Part shown: positions 55,521 through 64,000 of the stretch, piece by piece
Position numbering within the stretch: position 1 is the stretch's first letter
Layout of the letters: every line of letters begins with the position of its first letter
Source of the DNA: Anas platyrhynchos
Lineage: Eukaryota > Chordata > Aves > Anseriformes > Anatidae
Direction of reading: 5' to 3'
DNA: 64,000 nucleotides
Assembly: GCF_047663525.1 (NCBI RefSeq)
Contig: NC_092617.1
Coordinates: 1,541,501-1,605,500, forward strand
Program-made: the position numbers and the translations under genes
Notes under the pieces: model-generated
The model's database searches: none
Told to the model about the DNA's origin: nothing
What the model saw: the letters and a program-made list of their open reading frames with translations, nothing else

Positions 55521-56590
55521 GGTTGACACAACTTCTCTGGGCAACCTGTTCCATTGACCACCACCCCCAAAGGAAAGAATGTCTTCCTTATACCTAATTT
55601 TAAAGCACCTTCTTTTGGTTTTAAAACGTTACCTAAAGGCCCCCTTTAGGTACTGGAAGGCTGCAATAGGGTCTCTCCAGGCTGAAGAGAACCAGCTTTC
55701 TCAGCCAGTCTTCATTGAAAAGATGTCCCAGCCTCTCTATCATGTTTTTGGCCTCTTCTAGACTACTTCTAATACTTCCATGTCCTTCTAGAGTTTGGAG
55801 TCCCAGAGCTGAATGCAGTACCGAAACGCAGAGCTGAGGGAGAGAATCAACTCTGTCAACCTTTGGGCCAAACTTGATTGATGCCACCCAGAATGCAGTT
55901 GGCTTTCTGGGCTGCAAACTCACATTGCTGGCACAGGTTGAGCTTCTCATCCACCAGTACCCAAGGTCCTTCTCCTCAGAGCTGCTCTCAACCCATTCTC
56001 CACCCAGCCGGTATTTGTGCTTGGGATTGCCCCAATCCAGCTGCAGGACCTTGCACTTGGCCTTTGTGAACCTCATGAGGTTCCCACAGGAAAATCTCTC
56101 AAGCCTGTCCAGGTCCATCTGCATATCATCCCTTCCCTCCAGCGTATTGACTGCACCTCCCAGCTTGGTGTCATCAGCATACTCACTGAGACTGCACTCA
56201 GTCACACTATCCATGTCACTGACAAAGTGTTAAACAGTGCTGGTCCCAATACTGACCCCTGAGGAACACCACTCTTTACTGACCTCCACTTGGACATTGT
56301 AGACTCCAGCTCCTTGAGGGTGACCATCCAGACAATTCCTCACCCAGCAGTTGATCCATCCATCACACCCATGTCTCTTCAATTGAGAGACAAGGCTATC
56401 GTGTGGGACAGTGTCAAATGATTTGCACAAGTCAAAGTTCATGATGTGAGGTGCTCTTCCCCTCTCCACCAATGCTGTAAGCCCATCGTAGACGGCCACC
56501 AGGTTTGTCAGGCACAATCTGCCCTGTGTGAAGCCATGTTGGCTGTCACCAACAGCCACCAGTTTGCTGTCACCACCAGTCCAAAAGGCA
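55521..56590 (-). mobile_element. CR1 LINE fragment with an intact YADD box
   Basis: Minus-strand RT of a CR1 subfamily different from the 44956 copy. The frame 56230-56616 contains GFTQGRLCLTNLVAVYDGLT and LCKSFDTVPHD. The frame 55633-56214 starts with [20 protein letters not shown], retaining the catalytic aspartates. One frame break between the two (near 56215-56260) and a stop after it inactivate the element. Confidence 0.88.
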
Positions 56591-57842
56591 GAGTAGCGTG
56601 AGAGAGGCATTTGCAATGAACCTGTGCAAGGAGGGAGACAAAAATCTCATGGGAACACTCGGGGTAATTACTGGAGTTCTGCACAGAGACATGTCAAGGC
56701 TCTGTGAGGTGTCCATATCTGAGCTGGCCTCGTGCACTGCTCATCCACACTGGGCTGTTCAGAGACACCAGTCCCTGCCTTACACACACACAGTGCACTG
56801 CAGCACTTGCAGGGTCCCTCTGGATCCTGCAGCCACTGCCAGAGGCTGGGAGGCACCTCAGCCCTGTGGTGGGTGTATCGCCTTGCTCTGTCCTCCTCTG
56901 AGATGCCCCACAGCATAAGGAATGGGCACAGGGACCTTGGGAGTTCAAGGAAACACATCACAGAGCTGCATTCAGGTCTTGCACTTTGGACTGGACGGTC
57001 TCTGAAGGTGCCTTCAACTGGACTATTCTCTGCTATTCAGGCAGATGTCCCATGGTTGTTACTCTCAGGAAGAAGGGACCTGAAGACACTCTGCCCCACT
57101 GGCCTTCATGACACCCCTAGGGATAGCTGATGACCTTTGTGCCTGCTCTTGTTCCTCTCTCCATGTGCGCACGATGCGCCTGCAGGTAGCAGCAGTTGCA
57201 AAGGGTTTCTGTTCCTGTGTCTCTCCTGCACCTGGACAGGCCCTGCTCTTCTCCCAGCACATCCTGTGTCCCAGGGAGCCTTTGGGACTCTCTTTGAGCA
57301 TGTTCTGATGTGACAGCAACACTGAAAGATGATGTGAGCCTTCAGGCATGGCCCTTTTAGGAGGCAAATGCTGTTCTGGAGGCCAGCTGTGTCACTCATG
57401 TGCCCACTGTCTGTCTATGCCTGCAGTCCCAGCACAGCCTCACAGCAGCACTGGCACCAAGCTACAGGAGCAGCCAGGCCTTACTCCGCCAGCAGGGCTC
57501 AGCAGGAGAGGGTGGCAGTGGCAGGAGAGCAGCTCTGCATGGACCCAGCACTGGTGCTCCCAGGCTGGACTGCCACAACTCTTCCTCTCCGCCTCTGCAC
57601 ACTGTCCCTGAAGCCACAGAAAATGTCTCAGAGGAATGATTTAAGACAAAAAGTCACTTTAATTGGTTTAAATACTCAAGCAAAATGAAGAATTATATTT
57701 CTTTGTGGAAAATATTTGATAAAATAAAATGGAGAAAAAAAGCAGAACACCAATAACAACATAAGAACATAATACCCACTGGCTTCAGCTATCATGATTT
57801 ACATTATGAGTGATATACAGAAGAAGGCAGGCAATATATTGC
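56591..57842. other. OR-G 3' flank, nothing else recognised
   Basis: No gene. Bases 57560-57690 resemble 2290-2430 (CCTCTGCACAC, AAGTCACT, TTTAAA), the equivalent place 3' of OR-B. AT-rich at 57700-57790. Confidence 0.5.
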
Positions 57843-58767
57843 TCAAGAAAAACACCCAGTCATCACTTTCCACATGGCAACCTTGATCTCCTTGTTTCTC
57901 ATGCTGTAGATGAAGGGGTTCACTACTGGAGGCACCACTAAGTAAAGAAATGCCAGAACAACATCCAGGGAAGGGGATGAAATTGATGGGGGCTTCAGGT
58001 GGGCAAAGATAACTGCGCTGAGAAAGAGGGAGACCACAGCCAGGTGAGGGAGGCATGTGGAGAAGGCTTTGTGCCGGCCCTGCTCAGAGGGCATCCTCAG
58101 CACAGCCCTGAAGATCTGCACATAGGACACCACAATGAAAACAAAACAACCCCCAAATAGAAAAGCAGTAACCGTACTAAGTTGAACTTCCCTTATGTAC
58201 GAGTCTGAGCAAGAGAGCTTGAGGATCTGGGGGATTTCACAGAAGAACTGGTTGAAAGAATTGCCACAGCAGAGGGGCAGTGAAAATATGTTGGCAATGT
58301 GCAGCACAGCTTGGAGAAAGCCACTGCCCCAGGCAGCTGCTGCCATCTGGGCACAAGCTCTGCTGCCCAGGAGGCTCCCGTAATGCAGGGGCTTGCAGAT
58401 GGCAATGTAGCGGTCGTAGGCCATGACAGTGAGAAGAGAAAGTCCTGCTAAATTCAAAAAGATTATAAGAAAGAGCTGTGCAACACATCCTGAATAGGGA
58501 ATGGCCTTGGTGTCCCAGAGCAATCTGGTCATGGCTTTGGGCAGAGTAGTGGAGACGCAGCCCAGGTCGTTGAGGGCAAGGTTGAGGACGAAGAAGTACA
58601 TGGGGGTGTGGAGGCGGTGGTCACAGGCTACGGCAGTGAGGATGAGGCCGTTGCCCAGGAGGGCAGCCAGGTAGATGCCCAGGAAGAGTGCGAAGTGCAG
58701 GAGCTGCAGCTCCCGTGTGTCTGTGAATGCCAGCAGGAGGAACTCAGTGATGGAGCTGTTGTTACAT
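57843..58767 (-). pseudogene. OR-G: olfactory receptor with ATG-TAA at the start
   Basis: OR14-like receptor, otherwise complete on the minus strand. Read from codon 58761-58763, the frame gives NSSITEFLLLAFTDTRELQ, GNGLILTAV, HTPMYFFVLNLALNDLG, MAYDRYIAICKPLHYG, the loop cysteines, FSTCLPHL, VNPFIYSMRN and a short tail to the stop at 57843, with no internal stop or shift. The expected start ATG is at 58765-58767 but is followed directly by TAA. Compared with its paralogues one extra A has been inserted in codon 2. The next in-frame ATG is in TM2 (58601), which would give a receptor without TM1. It is most simply a very recent pseudogene. An unusual leader exon supplying another ATG cannot be excluded, although an in-frame TAA at 58770-58772 blocks upstream starts in this exon. 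Confidence 0.88.
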
Positions 58768-59787
58768 ATTTATTGTCCCTGAGCAAGGTAGTCTGTCCAA
58801 AAGAAGAAGTGACATTGTAAAATTTAAGGACTTCTCTGACCAAAATACTTTGCACGTCTCATAGAACAGTCACACAGAACACATTCTTTCCCATTCCTTC
58901 CACAGGAAGAGCTTTCAGCAGCTCCTTGTTTTTTCTCTGGTTGGTGCTTTGAGGGTGCCAAAAGAAGCAGAGGGCTGTGCTGTGGGCTCTGCAGCAGTCA
59001 GTCCTAGTCTACAGCAACACGTAAAAGGGAACCCTAAGTGATCTGAGAAGTCCACTGGGAAAGGTCATCTCCCTGTCTGCAGAACGGGAGAAGGTCAAAT
59101 ACCTCCTTACAAAGCAAAAAAGATGGTGTTGGTATGGTCTGTATGCTGAGGTGTGTGAGGTGCCTCAGAGCAGCAGCAATGCTCAAGGAGCCTTAGTCTC
59201 TACTACAGATGCTCCTACTCCATTACCATCCTTCTGCCTCAGCACATGGGCAGGAAAATGAAGCAGATTCTAAAAAGTGCATTGCCTTCAGGTAGCTCTT
59301 GCCGGGCAGTTCTGCAGTGCAGTGCCCTTGGGAGGTGTGGGGCTGTGAGCAGCCTGCCCCAGGCAGCAGGCTCTGGGCAGCAGCAGAACCCTGCCCTGTC
59401 CTGCCCTGAGGTACCAGGGGGGCTCCTTCCACCCGCAGCTTCTCCCCGCAGTCCCTGGGCAGCTCCCCGGGCAGGCTGAGTGCTGAACCTGGCAGGTAGC
59501 AGAGGCCTTGCCATGGCACACAGCCTCTGGGTCACAGCAGGGACCCTGCTCTGCACCACAGCCCTGGCCACCCCTGCCTGCACCCCCAGCTGCACTGCCT
59601 ACAGCCGGGCCCAAGAGAAGGGAGCCCTTGGGACCTGCACGCTGACCCTGCAGCACACAAGCCCTGCATGCCCTTCAGCTCCAACACCGAGCATCCTCCT
59701 GACAGCTCCCATCAGCTGAGGGCTGGGCCAGCTCCAGGAGAGCCTGGCAGGGTGTGCAGCAGCATTGCCCTGCACCCAGAGATTTAC
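58768..59787 (-). other. OR-G leader and inferred intron
   Basis: Minus strand: CACTTCTTCTTTTGGACAG places the acceptor at 58793-58794 and the exon start at 58792. A donor GTAAAT lies at 59786-59787. Bases 59270-59700 carry the intron-side module with GGGACCCTGCTCTGCACCAC (59530-59549), as in OR-B and OR-F. Confidence 0.6.
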
Positions 59788-60340
59788 CATGGGGAGGTGG
59801 CTAGTAAGATTTCTCCCTCTGCCAGCTCTCCCCTGCCTTCCCCCTGCCCAGGCTGCCCTGAACCTCTCTCCCCCTTCTCTCCTCTCCCCATGCCAGCTGC
59901 GCGCAGTGCCCCCAGCAATGCTGTGCCTGGCAGAGGAGCTTTATCTGGGTGGCTGAAGCAGCTTCTCTAGTAGTCCAAATCTGATGCAAACTCCAAAGCC
60001 TCTCACAGTGCTAACGGTCCCACTGAGGGACATTACTGACAAAGCCACCCCATGGACTTAGCAGAAAAGGGCAGGCAGTGATGACGGGGAGACCAGGGCC
60101 CAGGAAAGGTGGCCCTGATGCTGAGGCAACCTTGATGTGTCCCATGAAGTCCAACAGTTGGGCCCTGACCCCAGCCTCTGGGAAGGGAGATGCTGTCCCT
60201 CCAGCTAGGTTTAGGGCTTTCCTGGGTCAATGCACAGTGGGTAAGGGCAGTGCCAAGTACAAGGCTACAGGAGGACATCTCCTAGGCTCCTGGAGGGGGT
60301 TGAGGAGGCACTGAGGTCCTACTGCTGTAAGGATGAGGTG
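59788..60340 (-). promoter_or_regulatory. Putative noncoding first exon and upstream module of OR-G
   Basis: Donor CCTCCCCATG|GTAAATCTCTGG at 59788/59787 on the minus strand, weaker than the GTAAGT of OR-B, OR-D and OR-F. Bases 59800-59960 are the conserved block and 60060-60340 resemble 52640-53030 (GGGAAGGGAGATGCTGTCCC area). Confidence 0.5.
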
Positions 60341-60668
60341 TCTCATCATAGGCATCACTGACAGACACAAGGGCCAGAGCCCAGCAGACAAAGCTGTTGG
60401 CTCCGTCGGGGGCTTTCATCTTGCAAAAGATCCTTGACAATAACCACCACAGGCTGTCCGATACTGTCACATGTCTGCACCTGTTTCCCTGCAGGACATA
60501 GATATCCACCTCGCTTCCCCACATTGCTCTCACCTGAGCACCTCCCTGCCTTGACTGATGTCTCTTAATCTGCCTTCAGTAATTCATGAAACACAAAGCC
60601 AGGGTGAGCGATCCTCTACAACGATTTCGTAGAGGTAAGAGGCTGCAGGAAATGTTGATGCTGCTTTA
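60341..60668. other. Spacer, nothing recognised
   Basis: No supported gene or repeat. Confidence 0.45.
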
Positions 60669-60755
60669 GGCCATTAGCCAATTTTAAAGAGTAACCAATT
60701 TTAAAGAGTAACCAATTTGTAGAGTACCCAATTTTAAAGAGTTTTAAAGAGTAAT
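60669..60755 (+). repeat. Short tandem repeat (about four units)
   Basis: Units of 16-20 bases of the form CCAATTTTAAAGAGTAA recur four to five times with small changes. They lie at the left edge of repeat R copy 3. Confidence 0.85.
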
Positions 60756-62225
60756 CCCTAAACCTAAATGCTACTCCAACACCCTGACAGGAATCCCCTA
60801 TTCTAATGCTTGAACTCAAAGTGTTCCATGAAGCAAAATTCAGCCCATAGTCTTTCGCCCTTGCCTTTACCCTTGTGCTCACCCTAATCCCTGCCTTCAA
60901 TACTAGCATTAACATGCTCTATTAAACCCAGACTTCTAGGCAGATGTAAAACAAAAAACTATTCCACAAAGCTTTCCCATAGCCTAACCACAGACCTGAC
61001 ACCACAAGCAGAACGACACATTTACTAAATTTCTAATCCAGAAAAGTGAGCCCTAGTCTCTAAGGGACTAGAGAGGTCAGCTCTGCGTCAGGATCTCCTG
61101 CCCCAGCAGGAGGAATGTGACTGTGGCAGGGACTGTGAGGTCACTTCTGTCTCTGCAGTGGATAGGGCAGCAGCAGGAACGTGTCATGGAAAGGGACTGT
61201 GAGGTCTCTTCTGTCTGTAGCTGACAGGTCATCCTTGACTTCTCCCTCGGTATGGACTTTTGGGCTGACATCTGCCAGTGGCCCTGGAAGGCCAGCAGAA
61301 GGCACCTGCTTGGCATGCTGACTGTGGGATCCCCTCTGCCTCCATACCCAGGAGGACCCAGACAGAAAGAAGGCCCACATATGCCCTTTTGCTTGAGTCC
61401 ACGACTGGACAGCAAGAGGCACAAGGCTTGGCTGTGTAATAAATGGCTCTATCTTCAAAATAGGACTATAATCAAAGTTTACAATTTATTAAAGGAATAG
61501 AGCTAAGCAAACAGCGCTGGGTGCATCGGGACTCTCTGCTCCACCAAGATGCACACCAGTTACATCAAGTGGATGATTTTTATGTTCCTAGGCTGATACA
61601 AATTCATTACTACTTCTAAAAAAACAGGGCTATTTTAATTAGTTTCTGGAATCCAAACCCTCCTACTGGAGCATGTGTATCAGTCTCCGGTGGTCCCTCT
61701 GAGGGTCTCTGTGGTTCTCTCATGCTGAAGGCTCATAGTCTTCCTCCCTCTTGTCCTTCTCCTTTGTCCAACTTGGCTTTATGTCAGAGACTTGTGCAGC
61801 GTCCCCTGCAAGCTTTTAGTCTCCTTAATCTCCTGGCCAGATATCAGAGGCTTGCATAGTGTCCCATGCAACAGTCATAATAGTTAGCAGTTATTCTGAA
61901 CTCCCCAGATATCAGAGACTCCAAGGAAAAGCCTACAAATACATTTCCCTTTAAACTCTCTATTGACACGAATTGCTAAAGCATTCCTTTGCAAGATACA
62001 AGAATTATATACATTAACCACTCTGTTTTTCTTAGACTTGTGCTTATACAAGGGTATGTAAGACAGAAGGTCACATTCATCATACCATGCGGCCCTAGCA
62101 TTGTTCCATACTGACACGAATCAGATGAACATATCTCACAACTGCATGTAGCTAAGAAGCTGCAAGAGCAGCAGTCAGCCCATGGCTTTAAAAATGCTGG
62201 TGAGGTGACTTGTGTCTTGTTGATT
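60735..62225 (+). repeat. Repeat R, copy 3, interrupted by an LTR
   Basis: Matches 40600-41600. The CCTAAACCTAAATGCTACTC block is at 60757, paired GACTGTGAGGTC blocks at 61131 and 61196, and GCATGCTGACTGTGGGATCC at 61315. Similarity stops at about 61434 and resumes at 62141 (GTAGCTAAGAAGCTGCAAGA), the two sides being contiguous in the other copies. The intervening 61435-62140 is therefore an insertion. Confidence 0.75.
61435..62140 (-). mobile_element. Solo LTR of family B inside repeat R, minus orientation
   Basis: TG...CA-ended insertion of about 706 bp. On the minus strand it has CCCAGCGCTGTTTGCTTAGC followed by AATAAA (about 61487-61492) near its end, resembling the R/U5 of family A, and GTGTCAATAGAGAG-like sequence further upstream. 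The uninterrupted repeat R copies give its approximate empty site. The exact ends are uncertain by a few bases and no perfect target duplication was found. Confidence 0.75.
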
Positions 62226-62712
62226 GCTGCACCCATGGGCTGAGGCCAACTGCATGAAGTTCAACATAGCCAAGTTCTGGGTCCTGCACTTGGGGCACAA
62301 GAACCCCATGCAATGCTGTGGGAAGGGTGGCTGGACAGCTGCCCAGGGGAAAAGGACCTGGGGATATTGGTGGATAGTCGGCTGAATATAAGCCATCAGT
62401 GTGCTAAGGTGGCCAAGAAGGCCTGCCTTGTACCAAGGATACCGTGGTCAACAGATGTAGGGAAGTGATAGTCCTTCTGTATTTAGCCCTGGTGAGGCCA
62501 CACCTCAAGGATTGCATTCAGCTCTGGGGCTCCCTGTGTAAGAAGGACATGGATCTATTAGATCTGTGCCCCATCCCTTGATGCATTCAAGGCCAGTTTG
62601 GATGGGGCTTTCAGCAACCTGGTCTAGTGGAAGGTGTCCCTGCCCATGGGAGGTGAGTTGGAATTATGTGATCTGTAAGGTCTTTTCATCCCCAAACTAT
62701 TCTGTGATTCCG
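62226..62712 (+). mobile_element. CR1 LINE 3' fragment
   Basis: Plus-strand CR1 (ATGAAGTTCAACATAGCCAA, GTGTAAGAAGGACATG, TCTAGTGGAAGGTGTCCCTG). It ends at the same point, next to the same LTR piece, as the minus-strand CR1 at 34057. Confidence 0.85.
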
Positions 62713-63165
62713 TAATGAAACACAGCACCATACCAGCTACTAGGAAGAAAAATTAACTCCATCTCAGACAAAACTAAGAAAATATCCAGCACTTATTCCA
62801 TACAATCTATGTCATGCTCAGCTCTGTCACTTTCTGATTTATCACCACCACCTTTCCTGTCTTTTTATACACACACAAAAATCATGACCTTAGTTGATTT
62901 GTGTCAATAATAATAATAATAATAATAATAGTAATAATAATAATTCCCTTTGCATTCTATTAAATTGCCTTTATCTCAACCCATGAACTTTTACTTTTTT
63001 TTTTTTTTTTCCTCTGAGTTCTCTCTTCCGTCCCATTGGATTTGTAGTGCTTTGCTGCCTGCAGGGTCAAACCACAGCAAGTCTTCTTGGTGCCTAGCGT
63101 GGAGCACAAATGTTGAGATGACAGATCTGACCACAGTGTTTTAAAAATAAATTGTTATAAGCATT
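62713..63165 (+). repeat. Rearranged ERVL-type LTR with an inverted head, copy 2
   Basis: Inverse copy of 33535-34056. The head (CCAGCTACTAGGAAGAAAAA, 62735) is in minus orientation and the tail (GCCTTTATCTCAACCCATGA, 62969-62988, to GGGTCAAACCACAGC, 63064-63078) in plus orientation. (AAT)n lies at 62907-62944 and a T run at about 62995-63010. Confidence 0.75.
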
Positions 63166-63169
63166 AGAC

Positions 63170-64000
63170 AGTGCTAGGGCCGCATGGTATGATGAATTTG
63201 ACCTTCTGTCTTACATACCCTTGTATAAGCACAAGTCTAAGAAAAACAGAATGGTTAATGTATATAGTTCTTGTACCTTTCAAAGGAATATTTTAACAAT
63301 TGGTGTCAATAGAGAGCAGTTCTGTCTGTCTCTGGGTCCTGCACTGGCAATTTAATTCTTCCACAGATGTGGTTTCTTCCTTTTCCTCCCAGTGTCCCAG
63401 TCTCCCCCTCATTATAGTCATTTTATCAAATCTTCAGAAATATTCCTCAAATCCATGAGCGTATTTGCTTTTATTATTCCGAACTCTTATTCCTAACAGT
63501 TACAGCCTTTTTGCCTTCTTTGTGGTTGATTTAGCACTGCTATAGATGTGACTGGAGTGTCCCTGTGAATGGTCTGTGAGGAATGTTTTAACAACACGTG
63601 AAGTGTCAATAGAGAGCTATTTGTATTTGTATGTTCTTTCTTTGAAGTCTCTGATGTCTGGGGGTTTCAGAACGACTGCTAACAACTAGTAACTGTTATG
63701 ACTTCTGAATGGGACACTATGCAAGATCCTGATATCTGGCCAGGTGAACAGGAGATTAAGGAGAAGAAAGAAAGAAGCTGAAGGATGGCTAGAAGACAAA
63801 ACTTGCAGGGAACGCTGTGTAAGCTTTTGACATGCTGCCAAGGAGTACAAAGAGGAAGGACAAGAAAAAAAAACTGAGAGGAAGACTACAAGCCTTCAGC
63901 ATGAAAGACCCCCAGGGGAACCACTGGAGACTGATGCGCATGCTCCAGTAGGAGGGTTTGGATCCCAGAAGCTAATTATAATAACCTGGATTTTTTTAGA
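63170..64000 (+). mobile_element. LTR of family B, plus orientation, running off the window
   Basis: Plus-strand copy matching the reverse complement of 16380-17080, and in its first 140 bases that of 61960-62100 (GGGCCGCATGGTATGATGAA). It continues through GAAGACTACAAGCCTTCAGC (63880-63899) and ATGCGCATGCTCCAGTAGGA, then leaves the window before the R region. Its first ~40 bases appear to be missing relative to the 61435 copy. Whether it is a solo LTR or the 5' LTR of a provirus cannot be told. Confidence 0.75.

Noticed and set aside
61435..62140. Clean target-site duplication of the family-B LTR
   Set aside because: Candidate flanks (GCTG on the left, ACTGC on the right) do not match exactly, so none is claimed.

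Overview
The window looks like a bird genome, probably a repeat-rich olfactory receptor (OR) cluster. The evidence is seven class II OR loci of the bird-expanded OR14-like (gamma-c) type, CR1 retrotransposons with the bird-typical 3' end built from short ATTCTATGAT-like repeats, an avian-style ERVL LTR, and a gammaretrovirus-like provirus. I see no prokaryotic gene organisation, tRNA, rRNA or CRISPR.

OR genes. Two ORs are intact, OR-D (37629-38567, +) and OR-F (49801-50733, -). Three are nearly intact but broken once each: OR-B (2650-3578, -; net 2-base insertion before the C-tail), OR-C (20081-21620, -; split by a solo LTR) and OR-G (57843-58767, -; ATG followed at once by TAA). Two are fragments, OR-A (1-622, -) and OR-E (44578-44955, -). 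In all five near-complete loci the coding exon is preceded by a clear splice acceptor. A duplicated GC-rich module 1-1.6 kb upstream carries an aligned splice donor. Each gene is therefore probably a two-exon unit with a noncoding first exon, and the cluster grew by duplicating the whole unit, including its flanks.

Layout. 1-5 kb: OR-A and OR-B with its upstream module. 5.4-6.6 kb: CR1. 7-9.4 kb: repeat R (copies at 40-42.8, 53.8 and 60.7-62.2 kb). 10.2-11.6 kb: GC-rich repeat S. 11.6-17.1 kb: two related LTRs in the same (minus) orientation enclosing a ~4 kb tandem array of about 13 units of ~300 bp. Each unit carries splice-like signals at fixed spacing on the minus strand. 17.1-19.9 kb: two inverted copies of an OR 3'-flank repeat around a CR1. 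20-23.1 kb: OR-C. 23.3-33.3 kb: a decayed minus-strand ERVL provirus, itself interrupted by a CR1 and by a 6.8 kb gammaretrovirus-like provirus (25502-32332) with near-identical LTRs, a perfect 5-bp target duplication and a tRNA-His primer site, but no intact gene. 33.5-35.4 kb: rearranged LTR plus CR1, repeated in inverse at 62.2-63.2 kb. 36-39.7 kb: OR-D unit. 43.3-48.8 kb: ERVL pieces, OR-E and a long CR1 with a 779-codon open frame. 49.8-53 kb: OR-F unit. 54.4-55.1 kb: an LTR inside repeat S. 55.5-56.6 kb: CR1. 57.8-60.3 kb: OR-G unit. 60.7-64 kb: repeat R, LTRs and CR1.

The least explained object is the tandem array at 12.23-16.28 kb. Its exon-like intervals of 102 and 69 bp recur at exactly those lengths in several units, and it lies directly downstream of an LTR promoter region. 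All assignments come from reading the sequence and recognising families; no database search was run.
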